Source: Mytilus edulis (taxonomy: Eukaryota > Mollusca > Bivalvia > Mytilida > Mytilidae). Taken from it: a DNA stretch of 64,000 bases. The notes below the pieces were generated by a model, which ran no database searches, was not told the origin of the DNA, and worked only from the letters and a program-made list of their open reading frames with translations. A program made the position numbers and the translations under genes. The DNA is taken from contig NC_092348.1 of NCBI RefSeq assembly GCF_963676685.1, positions 25,891,386 through 25,955,385 of the forward strand. The letters run 5' to 3'. Positions 42,393 through 54,335 of the stretch are shown piece after piece. Numbering within the stretch: position 1 is the stretch's first letter; each line of letters starts with the position of its first letter.

Positions 42393-45352
42393 TATATGAA
42401 TATAAAAATAACAAATTAGTTTCAGCTGTTTTTAATTTAGTGATAAAGAAATCAATATTACATGAATTTCAGAAATAGTAATGATTCACAGTATAATGTG
42501 TGCTCCTAAGTTATTGCATTTGTCAAAACACATATATAGAAAAACATAATATGTTTCTGCAATAACCTTTTCTGGTGTTTACCTGAAATATCGTTGATTT
42601 CATTGTTTTCTGTGATGTAACCATTCATAAATGTTTAAGCAATTCGTGTTTGTGGAGTTTTGGTATTCAATCTTCTTCAACTTCATATCTGCTCTGGTCT
42701 TCTATCTGTTTTGAATGACAATTGCATCTACGAATTTATAAGGCCAAGAGGATTTTTTGTTCTTCATCAGTCACGTTATTGACAAAAGCAATCAATTATG
42801 GGCATATACTTCGGGAGCTATGATCTATCTTTTAGTTGATAAAGTGACTAAGTCAATCTAGATATTACTAAAATTAATTTTAGTTCGCCCATAATGATGT
42901 AACCACCAATCTATAGTTCTACCCTGCCACTGCTCAGATCACTCCATTTAGTAAAATTGCCGAAAATTTGTTTTAAATGAAAATATTATTTTTAACTCCA
43001 AACATTTTCATATAATTATCGAAAACATGATCAGATGTATTTTCTAGATTTTGTTGTTTATTTTGATATTATTTATGCTGGATGATATGATCAATTTCAG
43101 AAGACAAAACGTGCGTTAAGCGTACAAAATTTTAATCCTTGAATCTATGATATAAATCAAGTAAGCGAACCCTCAAATGACCATATTACATTAAATAAGA
43201 AACGCCCGAAGTAAGACTAGTCGACTACGCCATGTATACAAAATATAAAACCCCGGAAATGTGTTTGGCCAATTTATAATTTTAATCATCTTCATGAGGG
43301 GCGAAAGTTACCAGAGGGACGGACATTCAAACTCATTGTCTAATAGATTGAAAAACATATGGCTGAAAAAGAAAAAAGACAAACAGACAAATAACAGTTC
43401 ACATAAAACAAAATAGAACACTATAGAGACTATACAACACGACCCCACCAAAGCCTTCATCACGAGTCTATTCGGTCCTGCCTTCTTTCTTTTTTATGTT
43501 TATCCTGACTCTTTTTGTATAAATTGTCATCCTGCCCTCTTTTTATTTTTTCTCAATACTCTTGTCCTGCTTTTTTCAAATTTCATTCTAGCCTATATCC
43601 CCCCCCCCCCCCAAGAAAACAAACCCAAACCCAAATCAAATGGTAGCCCAAATTGATCGTACAGCTCTCTCTCTATATATATATATTGGCTTTATTTGGT
43701 TGAAAAGAAAACCTGAGTATCTTATTGTTCACTGATGGTGTATTTAAAATCAAGTTCTTCAAACATGATTGATTTTATCATTTTCTAAGTTAAACGCAGT
43801 TTGTACCTGTTAAAGTCACCTTTTCATTTATTATCATAATTTTCTTTAAATGGAAACACACAAACTACGTGTGTACACCTGTGTGTATATTTGACATATA
43901 TTTTATATAGGTCAAGCATTGCAAACTATACCATCACACATTGTAAGTGTTGTTTACATTTTATTTTACATTAATATATATATATTATTCGATAGTCATA
44001 CCTTTTATTTACTTTACTTTTATTTTATTTATCTCATAAGATTTGCACTATTAAAGTAACAGGTGAAAAAGGGGGAAAAGTCTGATGTGCACTGAAATTA
44101 ATCATCAAACTATTATTTTTCTTTTTATTTAAAGTCATATTGTTGCTTTATAAACATACTGATGCAAGTGTCTTTTGAGTTTTATATCGTATTACCTTCA
44201 CCAAAGAGCGAAGCCTATATTAAATGGCCCAACTTGGCCAAGTATAACAATACGGTACGAATTATGTTAAACATAAATCGAAAAACAAACATGTACGACG
44301 GCAACCAACGACAACCACTGTGTCACAGTTGAAAAATGGACAAAAATTGATTTTGCTAATTGAAAAACAAATTAAAACATGAAATTAGATTAGCTTAATT
44401 TTCTAAACCGGACTTAAATCCTTCAAAATAAAAATAACAAAATCCCTAAGTTAGTGAAATATTGCACATATAACAAAAACAGTGATTTTACAAAATCTTT
44501 TACAAAATGTCCGAAAAGTCTCAAAATCAATGTTTGTCCATTTTCCCACTGTGACAACTGCATAACGCTCCTGACTTGGACTTCCGAATCAGAGACTTTG
44601 TATATATATCGTTACCTTTTCCCAAAAAAAGGGATTTAATCTAAGAAGTTCTCACATCAACTTAAAAATACAATGAAAGAATCATAAAAAAATACAGTAA
44701 CACCAAATAGATATTGGTGGCCTTCGGCTGTTGTCTGCTCTATGGTCGGGTTGTTGTCTCTTTGACACCTTCCCCTTTTCCATTCTCAATTTTATGGATA
44801 CTATTAATTTAAATGGTAAAACCTTTTTATTGAAATTAAAAAAACGAAAATAAAGGGATTTATGCATGTCAGTATTATTCCCGGTTGATTTAACAACAAA
44901 GCGTTTAAAAATGGAGAGTTGTCTCATCATTGACAATCAACATCTTCTTGGTTTTTTTATATAAAAACAAAATATGTTTTCTGTTGTGTAATTCTGTAAT
45001 TATTTACGTTTTTGCATGGGATTTCATTACTTTTGTATGGGTCTTTAAAGTACAGTTGCCAATATTAGAGGGGAAAACGACTTCATAGTTAAACTTTTTA
45101 TGTTTACAGTACTTGATTTCAGTAAACTGCAAACATTTTCCGAATCTAATACTAACTTATTAATATGTTACTTGGAACTGCGTTTTCACTGTCAATTTTA
45201 TCAGTATTTAAAAGTAGTGTGCTTGTTCTGAACTTATTTTTTATTATACCCGCAAACAAAGTTTAAAGGTTACATAGAATTTACTGCGTGGTTTGTCCAT
45301 CGATCCGTCTCTCTTTCTATCTATGCCCTTGGAACTCGGACAGTTCTGGTTA
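42393..45352. other. Intergenic repeats between the giant element and the Penelope remnant
   Basis: 43300-43450 carries the Penelope 3' tail repeat ('GAAAGTTACCAGAGGGACGG'). 43470-43650 is one end of the foldback family seen at 54380 ('TCGGTCCTGCCTTCTTTCTT' to 'AAATCAAATGGTAGCCC'). 44200-44335 is a repeat A fragment. 44720-44810 is repeat B inverted ('GGTCGGGTTGTTGTCTCTTT'). 43664-43687 is a CT/TA microsatellite. The remainder shows nothing. Confidence 0.5.
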
Positions 45353-45517
45353 CAGAGGCGGATTTAGGGGGGGGGGGGGGCAGGGGACCCGGGCCCCCCT
45401 TTTTTGGGAAAAAATTTGATTGCTTATATAGGGAATCACTGAAGCGTGACTGGAGCGGGCCCCCTCTTAGGTCAGTCAGTGGGCCCCCACTTATGAAAAT
45501 TTCTGGATCCGCCACTG
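45353..45517. mobile_element. 165-bp MITE with CAGTGGCGGAT ends
   Basis: CAGAGGCGGATTTAGGGG at the left and TTTCTGGATCCGCCACTG at the right are inverted repeats. The middle is G/C-run rich. A relative lies at 30300-30440. Confidence 0.65.
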
Positions 45518-45899
45518 GGTTATATATTTTCCTATGTACCATTTATTATATTTTGTTAATCGACCTTTTCCAAGTTTAGTTGACATTTCTAAATTCAAGA
45601 GGTCGGTCATTGCATTTAACACCCGAACAAAGAGTGAGACTATATACAAAGGACAACAAAACTCATAAGACGAGGAAAGACAGACACAACCATAACAAAA
45701 AGAAAAAGAGACAGACAAACAACAGTCCACATTCACCAATCAGAAATCTGAAGACTGAGCAAGACGAACCCTAATAAAAAGCCAGATGAATTTAAATGCT
45801 ACTAAGAAAAGATTGGCAAAAAAAATAGGGTTCATGTGATTCGATAAACAACTGTCAATCATATCATGGTGAATATATCGTTTTAAAAAACATACCATT

Positions 45900-47520
45900 G
45901 AAAAGAAGGACGAAAGATACCAGAGGGACAGTCAAACTAATAAATCGAAAATAAACTAACAACGCCATGGCTAAAAATGAAAAAGACAGACAGACAAACA
46001 ATAGTACACATGACACAACATAGAAAACTAAAGAATAATCAACACGAGAACCCCACCAAAAACTAGGGGTGATCTCAGGTGCTCCGGCAGGATAAGCAGA
46101 TCCTGCTCCACATGTGGCACCTGTCGTGTTGCTTATGTGATAACAAATCCGGTAAATACTCTAATTCGGTAGGTCACATTCATAAAAGGGAAGGGGATTG
46201 TAGTTACAACGCAAGGAACATATCCATTCCGATATCATTTGTGAAACGGTTATTCCACAACGGTCAATCAACTTGTGATGGCGTCCGTAAAATTTACGAA
46301 GGGATGATTTTAACTTCACCAGTTTAATAGCTTCCTGTGAGCAGCAATCCTCTATCAAGAAAATCATGATAGGAAATGCAAGCAGGGGAATATCGTATCA
46401 ATTTGGAGATATATACCCCGTATGCAGGTACTGCTAGAATGTTGCTACTTAGAAATGAAAAGTTCTCAATTGGAAAGGTGAAATCATCTCTTTTGTCGTA
46501 AAGTTTTGTTTTCAACCGACCCTCATTGCCAATTTCTAAATGTACAATGCAAGTCAAGATATGAGGTCGACTTAACTGTATCTGTAGTATCCTTTATCGC
46601 TAGTTCGATGGGATAGACGAGTTCCACACAGTCACCAAATTTTGAATTATTTAGTGAAAGAACATCGTCTATATAGCAGAAAGTAGAGTTACAGGATATC
46701 GCTAACTTCTTATCTTTCTTCCTAAGAAGTTCCTGTATGACGTCAGCCTCATAAAAACAAAGAAACAAGTCGGTAAGAAGAGGGGCACAATTTGTTCCCA
46801 TTGGAACGCCGACAGTCTGTTGAAAAACATGCCCTCCGAACGTAACAAATATGTTGTCAATCAAGAAATTAAGCATCTTGATAATGTCAGTTTCAGAGAA
46901 TTTTTTGTTCGAATCAGAGTGATCCTTTACAAAGTAGGATTTATCCCTCCCTATAACATAAGATACTTGTATCTACGTTGGCCATTCTTTTTTTATGAAA
47001 CAAAGCAATACCAACTCTTTCAATTTGTCTTTTAGTTTGGAATGTGGAATACTTGTGTTAAGTGTAGAAAAGTCAAATGTTTTAATACTTTTACAAGATG
47101 AAAGAGAGTTAGATTGAATGTACTCTAAAAGATCTTTGGAATTTTTAAGTATCCACTTCTGATTCACGCCACCTCTAGAATAATAACTTTGAAGCCCGTC
47201 TTTGAATGCTGATAAAATAGATGTTGATAATTTAGAAAGAGGTTTCGTGGAGCACTTTGAAGACCCAGCAATATACCGTTGTTTGTAAGAGCACTTGCGT
47301 TGATTTAGGTATCCAATAGAGTGATTGAAGATCCAGTTCTTCATCTTTGGTTGAAATTCCAAAGGATCATAGAACAGACCTATGATAATCCAGGATTTCC
47401 TCTTTGGTAATTGTCGTGAGGGTATATGTTGAGTTTCCAAGTGAATTGTCAATACCTAATTCGTTTATCAAGCAGTTAATGTAATGAGTTTTACACACAA
47501 AAACGATGTTGTTTGAGGCT
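45900..47520 (-). pseudogene. Penelope-like retroelement, decayed
   Basis: On the minus strand, in order: 47452-46973 (RYIAGSSKCSTKPLSKLSTS, YSRGGVNQKWILKNS, SIKTFDFSTLNTSIPHSKLK), 46876-46523 (QQTVGVPMGTNCAPLLTDLF, then STFCYIDDVLSLNNSK with the YxDD box), 46557-46324 (KLYDKRDDFTFPI, YGVYISKLIRYS) and 46367-46161 (KSSLRKFYGRHHKLIDRCGI). These are successive parts of a Penelope-type RT. Frameshifts and stops separate the four pieces, so it is dead. 45900-46160 is the 3' flank that accompanies this family in mussel DNA ('TACCAGAGGGACAGTCAAAC'). No GIY-YIG endonuclease is visible. It lies directly upstream of zinc-finger gene 2, on the opposite strand. Confidence 0.88.
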
Positions 47521-47639
47521 TTTATCTGCGGGGACAAGGTTTATACTTGATAATCTTAAAATAAGAACTTTTAATGATTTTTTAAAACGCAATGTAAATC
47601 AAACGTGTATAATTTTTTTTTTTTATGTTTTTTGTATAG

Positions 47640-47717
47640 ATATTGGTGGTATTAGTTATGATTGAGAGACTTCAGCCTGATTTGAGTAAACTCGTGTAGC
47701 GAACAAAATAGAGGAAT
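47640..47717 (+). other. Probable 5' UTR part of the coding exon of zinc-finger gene 2
   Basis: A strong pyrimidine tract (T-run, then ATGTTTTTTGTATAG) ends in AG at 47638-47639. An in-frame TAG lies nine bases before the ATG. The layout matches that of zinc-finger gene 1: an acceptor site shortly upstream of a single coding exon. Confidence 0.45.
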
Positions 47718-49055
47718 ATGAGAGAAAAGGAAAGTAAAGTGAAAACTACTGGTGATGAAATTAGTTGTGGATATTGTAAGAAGGTATTCACTTCAAAGAT
47801 TAACATGAGAAGACACGTAAGATTAATACACATTACTGATAAAGGAGTAACGTGTGATATTTGTAAAAGGCCATTTAATAATCGCAATTATTTACTTCGT
47901 CACATGAAAAGTATGCACTCTTCACTTGAAGAAAGTTGCACGTGCGAAATTTGTGATAAATCGTTTAAAAACGACAAGTGTTTGAAGAATCACATGAAAA
48001 TTCACACTGGTGATAAAGTGCTCGTTGATTGTAAATTTTGTGGTAAATCATTTTCAGGAAAAGATTCCTTGGCGAAACATATCAAAATACACAAAGGCAT
48101 TAGGAGTTTCAAATGCCCCGTTTGTGACAAACAGTTCTCACAGAAAGTTAATCTCCAAACTCATGAAATTGTGCACTTAGGTTTAAAACCTTTCAAATGC
48201 GACATATGCTCGAAACCATTTAGGAGACAACACCATCTAGAGTCTCACCGGAGAATACATACGGGGGAACGCCCATATAAATGTACGCTATGTACATTTA
48301 CTGCCATCTCAAGTTCGCAACTACGTAGACACATCGACTTACATTCGGGAGAAAAACCCTTTAAATGCTCAATTTGTTCGAAAGCATTTAGTCTTAAGAA
48401 ATATGTAAAAGCACATGAAACTACACATAGAGAAAAGAAAATTGTATGTAAACTGTGTGGTAAAGCCTTCGTCAATACCGATTCCTTGTATAAACATGGC
48501 CTTGTTCATTCAGATAAAAACAAAGTGGAGTGTGAAATATGCGGAAAGGTTCTGAAACATCTACCAAATTTAAGAAGACACATAAAAGAATTGCATTCTG
48601 ATGAGAACAATTTTACCTGCCATATATGCGATAAGTCATTTAAGAGAAAAGCACATTTAAAAGTGCATGCCAGAATTCATTCAGGCGTAAAACAGTATAG
48701 ATGCAAGATTTGCGACCATGGTTTCTATGACAACACTAATTTAAAACAACATATGCGAATGCATGCGGGAGAAAAGCCCTATAAATGCCTGACGTGTGAT
48801 AAATGCTTTGCGTCGAATCAACACTTGCGTAACCATCAACTAGTCCATACGAAACAAAGACCATATATATGTACAGTTTGTGATCGGACTTTTACGACAA
48901 ATACAAACCTCAAGGATCATATCAACGTACATACCGGAGACCAACGGTTTCAATGTACGGTTTGTGAGAAGCGGTTTACGTTCCGATATGAAATGAAGTA
49001 TCACATGAGATATCATGCAAAAGAGAACAACAAAAAACAGACAAACAATGTTTGA
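47718..49055 (+). CDS. C2H2 zinc-finger protein, 15 fingers
   Basis: A single exon of 445 residues, almost entirely C2H2 fingers from residue ~15 to ~434. Fingers 1, 2 and 10 end H-x4-H, the others H-x3-H. Finger 7 lacks the usual Phe (TFTAISSSQLRRH). Linkers are TGE(R/K)P-like between 6-8 and 12-13 and irregular elsewhere. There is no KRAB, BTB or ZAD domain and no N-terminal extension. Fingers 5-15 correspond one to one with fingers 3-13 of the gene at 10344: both have SQKVNLQTH, RxHHL, the 'LKH/FKH..R.HI.E.H' finger with an extra residue, and FKR.xHLK. It is probably a nuclear DNA-binding regulator; the target is unknown. The ATG at 47718 is preceded by an in-frame TAG. Polyadenylation signal at 49100. 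Confidence 0.92.
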   Translation: MREKESKVKTTGDEISCGYCKKVFTSKINMRRHVRLIHITDKGVTCDICKRPFNNRNYLLRHMKSMHSSLEESCTCEICDKSFKNDKCLKNHMKIHTGDKVLVDCKFCGKSFSGKDSLAKHIKIHKGIRSFKCPVCDKQFSQKVNLQTHEIVHLGLKPFKCDICSKPFRRQHHLESHRRIHTGERPYKCTLCTFTAISSSQLRRHIDLHSGEKPFKCSICSKAFSLKKYVKAHETTHREKKIVCKLCGKAFVNTDSLYKHGLVHSDKNKVECEICGKVLKHLPNLRRHIKELHSDENNFTCHICDKSFKRKAHLKVHARIHSGVKQYRCKICDHGFYDNTNLKQHMRMHAGEKPYKCLTCDKCFASNQHLRNHQLVHTKQRPYICTVCDRTFTTNTNLKDHINVHTGDQRFQCTVCEKRFTFRYEMKYHMRYHAKENNKKQTNNV

Positions 49056-49099
49056 AATGGCTACATGAGATACGTTATATTTGAATTTATAGATCCTTT

Positions 49100-49105
49100 G
49101 AATAA
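49100..49105 (+). terminator. AATAAA polyadenylation signal of zinc-finger gene 2
   Basis: AATAAA 45 bp after the stop codon, followed by a T-rich stretch. Confidence 0.65.
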
Positions 49106-49333
49106 ACACTTATATTGTTTTTTAATATCTGTAAAACATTGATTCTTTTAATAAATCGAAATATAATTAAATATCATTACTATACAGCTATGTTGGTTAC
49201 TAGTTTTTATTTATTTCCATGCTGTTTACAAGAAGAGAATGCGAATGCAGCTACATTTGGTTATTTTAAGTTTCAATTCATTTTATTACGTTTAGTTCCT
49301 TTCTTCATAGCAGAGGAGAACTACTGTTGTATA

Positions 49334-49570
49334 TGGTGGTCGGAGAAGTCCATTCGCGTTTTCCCGTTTTCGACTTTCATATTCTATAGGGCGAAAACGC
49401 GACATCGCGAAGTGGAAAAGGCGAAAATGCGAAATCGCGAAGTCGAAAACGCGAAAATGCGAAGTCGAAAAACGCGAAACCATTTTACCGTTTTTGACTT
49501 GGCAATTTCGCGTTTTCGCCATATAGAATATGAAAGGCGAAAACGCAAAATGACATTAACCTGCCACCAT
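49334..49570. mobile_element. Foldback MITE built from GCGAAAACGCGAAAT repeats
   Basis: ATGGTGG at the left is mirrored by CCACCAT at the right. Further in, GACTTTCATATTCTATAGGG pairs with CCATATAGAATATGAAAGGC. The centre is a chain of GCGAAAATGCGAAATCGCG units. Frames crossing it on both strands are artefacts. Confidence 0.7.
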
Positions 49571-50310
49571 ACCTGTCCGCATGTAAACTTCTAGAATTTG
49601 TCACCAATATAAGTATATCGCAATCCGTTACTGTATCAACAGCCATCGGTGTTTCATGTGTGTATTCTTAAACAAGTATAATTTTCTCTCGTTTTTAGCA
49701 ATGTATCACTCTCTACTGTCCTTATATATTATTCTATATTCTGCGTGTCCATCCAGATTCACGTGTATACCACGAGGGTCCGGATTGGTAGTATTGTTTA
49801 TTTCTGTGTTCTTTAAATTGTTATGTCATTTTTTTCTACATTTTATTTATCTTACACATTATTCTTTCTTTATTTTTCATATTTTGTCATCCCAATATAT
49901 TTTACTTACTGATGTTTAGTTACATTACGACGTTTATCTCTGATTTATATACTGGTTACCAATGTAGATGACAAATTTGTGTCATTCATGACAATTTAAC
50001 AGAATCAACATGATCTATGCGATTATTCTTGGATGAAATTAATATTACTTTAATATTACATTTTTTGAAACCATTTTTATCAATTTTCAATTTCATGTGT
50101 TGTTTCCGTATATGTTATGTTTCATTGCTCATATTTTAGCCGCTCGTCTTGAGCCTACCCGTTTTATCCGATAACACCTCATAAAGCAATAAAATTATAC
50201 TTTTTATACATCCGACCTATTAACAGACCAGGTTTTAATAAAGATTGATTTATGTCACCAAAATACAGATTTTCGTGTAGATTTTTCACACAATGATATC
50301 AATATAGTTA
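49571..50310. other. Intergenic sequence, nothing recognised
   Basis: AT-rich and non-coding. Confidence 0.35.
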
Positions 50311-50808
50311 ATACCCCAGTCCCACTAGGCCACGATCGCACTACGTTCTGTGAAAAAAATGCAAATTTTGATGATCGCGGTACGATCGTGTAGGTCACAG
50401 TAAGGTCGTACCACGGTCCTGGTGAGGTCTTCAAGATCGTGAAGAGCGTGGCCAACTTTGAACATGTTCAAAACAATCGAAGTGCGGTCGTGGCGAAATT
50501 AGGTCGTAGTAAAAGCGTAGTGAGAGCGCACTAAGATCGTAGTAAGATCGCAAAGGTCGCTGTACAATCGTAGCGATAGCGTGATTCTTTTCGGAGAGAT
50601 TGCGCTACGATCTCACAGCGACGTTATCACGATCTTACTACGACCATCACGTTCTCACCGCGACCCAACTACGCTTCCACTACGACTTTACCACGCTGTT
50701 CACGACCATAGTACGATTCTAGCACGCCCTTGCCGTCCTCGTCACGCTCTTCTCACGACCTTACTACGTTCACACTACGACCATCATTTTTATTGTCATT
50801 TTCACATA
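50311..50808. mobile_element. CCCCAGTCCCACTAGG element, tandem copy 1
   Basis: Begins TACCCCAGTCCCACTAGGCC and consists of degenerate ~11-bp units (GRTCGTAGTAA and inverse). The first half is in one orientation and the second half, from about 50590, in the other, so it is a foldback. The next copy begins exactly 498 bp later. Confidence 0.75.
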
Positions 50809-51315
50809 ATACCCTAGTCCCACTAGGCCACGATCGCACTACGATCTGTGAAAAAAATGCAAATTTTGATGATCGTAGTGCGATCGTGTAGATCGCAGTA
50901 AGGTCGTATCAGGGTCGTGGTGAGGTCTTCAAGATCGTGAAGAGCGTGGCTAACTTTGAACATGTTTAAAACAATCGTGGTGCGGTCGTGGCGAAATAAG
51001 GTCGTAGTAGAAGCGTAGTGAGAGCGCACTAAGATCGTAGTAAGATCGCAAAGGTCGCTGTACAATCGAAGCGAGAGCGTAGCGAAAGCGTGATTCTATT
51101 CGGAGAGACTGCGCTACGATCGCACAGCGACGTGAACACGACCTCACTACGACCATCACGTTCTCACTGCGACCCAACTACGCTTCCACTACGACTATAC
51201 CACGCTTTTCAAGACCATAGTACGATTCTAGCACGCCCTTGCCGTCCTCATCACGCTCTTCTTACGACCTGACTACGTTCACACTACGACCATCATTCTC
51301 ATTGTCATTTTCACA
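50809..51315. mobile_element. CCCCAGTCCCACTAGG element, tandem copy 2
   Basis: Begins TACCCTAGTCCCACTAGGCC and follows copy 1 closely, ending with 'CCATCATTCTCATTGTCATT'. The opposite terminal sequence (GTGGGACTGGGG) is missing from both copies here; it appears at the ends of the next two repeats. Confidence 0.7.
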
Positions 51316-52241
51316 TAAAATATATAAAAAAAGCTCCCTAGATTTTGTTTGTTTGAATGTAATTATCCATTTGCTCTAACGGCTTAACCATGATTCTCGT
51401 TTTTATATAGATTAGACCGTTGGTTTTCCCGTTTAAATGGTTTAACACTGGTAATATTTTGGGTCCTTTATAACGTTCTGATTGATGTGAGCCAAGGCTC
51501 CGTGTTGAAGGCCGTACCTTGGCCTATAATGGTTTACTTTTATAAATTGTTACTTGGATGGAGAGTTGTCTCATTGGCTCTCATACCACATCTACCTATA
51601 TATATTGATACATCTATGTCATCTCTGCTATAGTTCACTAAAATATCGTCATTGAGCTTCATGGACCAGCAATAGGTTGTAATTTAGGTTGGATTGGTCG
51701 GTCCGACATCTCTGCTTGATCAGGATTCGTTACTTTGCTCCCTCTGCCTCTACATCAACTCCTACCACTATGCCCACGTGTTCTGGTAGATTTTGGTGGC
51801 ATGACTGTATTGTTTCCGAGAAATCTACGATTTAATCAGAAATAGAAGGAATTGAACTGTATTGATATGGAACACGATGTTGACGTTATTGCTGAAAACG
51901 TAGTAAGATCGCGCTATGCACGTAGTATAATCGTGGTAAGAACGTGTAATAATCGCAGTAAGATCGTGTTGCAATCGGATAACTCGTGGTATGGTCGTAG
52001 TGAGAACGTGAAGAGCGTAGAAAGATCTTGATAAGCGTAGTGAGGTCGCAGAATAAGCGCGGTGAGAACGTGGTATAATCGTAGTGGGATCTTTGTAGAA
52101 GCGTAGGGAGGACGTAGTAGCATCGTGAAAGCAACGAAAATTTACATTTTCATGCCGCTCATACCGCGACCTCACCACGATCTAAATTTATTTTAGATCG
52201 CGGTGAGCGTGGTGCGATCGTGGTCTAGTGGGACTGGGGCT
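51316..52241. repeat. Tandem segment, copy 1: dispersed repeat C plus GATCGTAGT half-element
   Basis: 51316-51600 begins AAAATATATAAAAAAAGCTC and runs through a dispersed repeat ('CTTGGCCTATAATGGTTTAC', ending ACCACATCT). 51885-52241 is the GATCGTAGTAA-type array, ending TCTAGTGGGACTGGGGCTTA, the inverse of the start at 50311. Confidence 0.75.
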
Positions 52242-53465
52242 TAAAATATATAAAAAAACTCCCTAGATTTTGTTTGTCTGAATGTATTTATCCATTTGCT
52301 CTAACGGCTCAACCATGCTTCTCGTTTTTATATAGATTAGACCGTTGGTTTTTCCCGTTTAAATGGTTTAACATTAGTATTTTTGGGGCCCTTTTTATCG
52401 TGCTGTTCGGTGTGAGCCAATGCTCCGTATTGAAGTCCGTACCTTGGCCTATAATGGTTTACTTTTATAGATTTTTACGTTGATGGAGAGTTGTCTCATT
52501 GGCACTCATACCACATCTTCCTATATATATTGACACATCTGTGTCATCTCTGCTATCTTTCACTAAAATATCGTCATTTGAGCTTTATGGACCAGCAATA
52601 GGTTGTAATTTAGGTTTGATTGGTCGTTCCGACATCTCTTGATGACAAGTATTATACTACTTATGTGTATAGTATCAGTTTAATAGAAGTCTGGAGCTGG
52701 CATGTCAGTTAACTACTAGTAGTCTGTTGTTATTTATGTATTATTGTCATTTTGTTTATTTTCTTTTATCACATCTTCTGACATCAGACTCGGACTTCTC
52801 TTGAACTGAATTTTAATGTGCGTATTGTTATGCGTTTACTTTTCTTCATTGGCTAGAGATATAGAGGGAGGGTTGAGATCTCACAAACATGTTTAGTACT
52901 ATTTTTAATTTTAGTTTTCTGTGTACTATTTGGAGTTAAGTATGGCGTTCATACTTTGCTCCCTCTGCCTCTACATCAACCCCTACCACCACGCCCACGT
53001 GTTCTAGTAGATTTTGGTGGAATGACTGTATTGTTTCCTGGAAATCTCCGTTTTAATCAGAAATAGAAGGAATGGAACTATATTGATATGAAACACGATA
53101 TTGACGGTATTGCTGAGAACGTAGTAAGATCGCGATATGAACGTAATATAATCGTGGTAAGAACGTGCTATAATCGCAGTAAGATCGTGTTGCAATCGGA
53201 TAACTCGTGGTATGGTCGTAGTGAGAACGTGAAGAGCGTAGAAATATCTTTTTAAGCGTAGTGAAGTCGCAGATTAAGCGCGGTGAGAACGTGGTTTAAT
53301 CGTAGCGGGATCGTTGTAGAAGCGTAATAAGAACGTAGTAGCATCGTGAAAACAACGAAAATTAACATTTTCATGCCGCTCATACCGCGACCTCACCACG
53401 ATCTAAATTTATTTAAGATCGCGGTGAGCGTGGTGCGATCGTGGTCAAGTGGGACTGCGGCTTAA
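52242..53465. repeat. Tandem segment, copy 2, with a ~295-bp length difference
   Basis: Repeats 51316-52241 in order: AAAATATATAAAAAAACTCC, the dispersed repeat, the 'TTTGCTCCCTCTGCCTCTAC' phrase and the GATCGTAGT array ending GTGGGACTGCGGCTTA. About 295 bp present here between 52630 and 52960 are missing from copy 1 (insertion here or deletion there). Confidence 0.75.
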
Positions 53466-53514
53466 CAAACATAATGCCTTTCTTTTTTCGATGTTCAAAA
53501 TATTGAATGCAAGT

Positions 53515-53775
53515 AAGGCAGCAACCATTTGATTTTCTGGGGGGGGGGGGCTATGGGTTTTTTTTTCTGGACAAAGTCGAAAACAATTTTTTTCTTTCAA
53601 TAATTTTAGCATTACATATAGTGGCAGCTGAGGGTGAAACAAACAATTTTTTTTCTCAGAATCAAAAACAAATGATTTTTTTTCTCCAAAAACTGGAAAC
53701 AAACTTTTTTTTGCAAAAAAAAACATAGCCCCCCCCCCCCCCCCCCCCCCCAGAAAATCAAATGGTTGCTGCCTA
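53515..53775. mobile_element. Foldback MITE, AGGCAGCAACCATTTGATTTT ends
   Basis: AGGCAGCAACCATTTGATTT then CTGGGGGGG at the left is mirrored exactly by the right end at 53750-53775, with a poly-C run of about 20. The body is T/A homopolymer-rich. The open frames on both strands are artefacts. Confidence 0.85.
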
Positions 53776-54335
53776 AATGTAACCATTGTGTCATTTTGTG
53801 TACATTTTATGTGTGTAAAATGTGTATAAATTTATAAAATATATTTAGAAAGTTATACAATGAAACATGCTAAGCTTTCAATGATTTTCTCGATAACATC
53901 TGATTAACAGACTTTAGCCAACCCGATTAAAGAGACCAACCGCCGATATAGCTGCATACTCAATATAGATTAACCGACCAATCTCTCGGTTAGCCGAGTA
54001 TCGGCCGTTCTATTATGTCTGTTTGTTTCGTTCACGCATCGTTGTCAATATATTGGAATTTGATGCGAGAAAGGTTTAGCTAGCTATAAAACCAGGTTCA
54101 AGCCACTATTTTCTACATAAAAAGATGCCTGTACTAAGTCGAGAATATAACAGTTGTAATCCATTCGTTTGTTGTGTTTTATCATTTGAAATTGCCATTT
54201 GATTCGGGTCTTTCCGTTTTGAATTTCCCTCGGAGTTCAGTATTTTTGTGCTTTTACTTTTTACATTATCAAACGTTTGGACTTACTGGATTAATTTATA
54301 ATGAAATATACCTAACATTTTTTTGACAGTTGCCA
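53776..54335. other. Intergenic sequence, nothing recognised
   Basis: Non-coding. A short inner palindrome of CGGTTAG / CTCGGTTAGCCGAG type lies near 53985-54000. Confidence 0.35.

Noticed and set aside
50581-53195. Many Arg/Ser/His-rich frames on both strands
   Set aside because: They are translations of the 11-bp GATCGTAGTAA-type repeat and are open in several frames at once.
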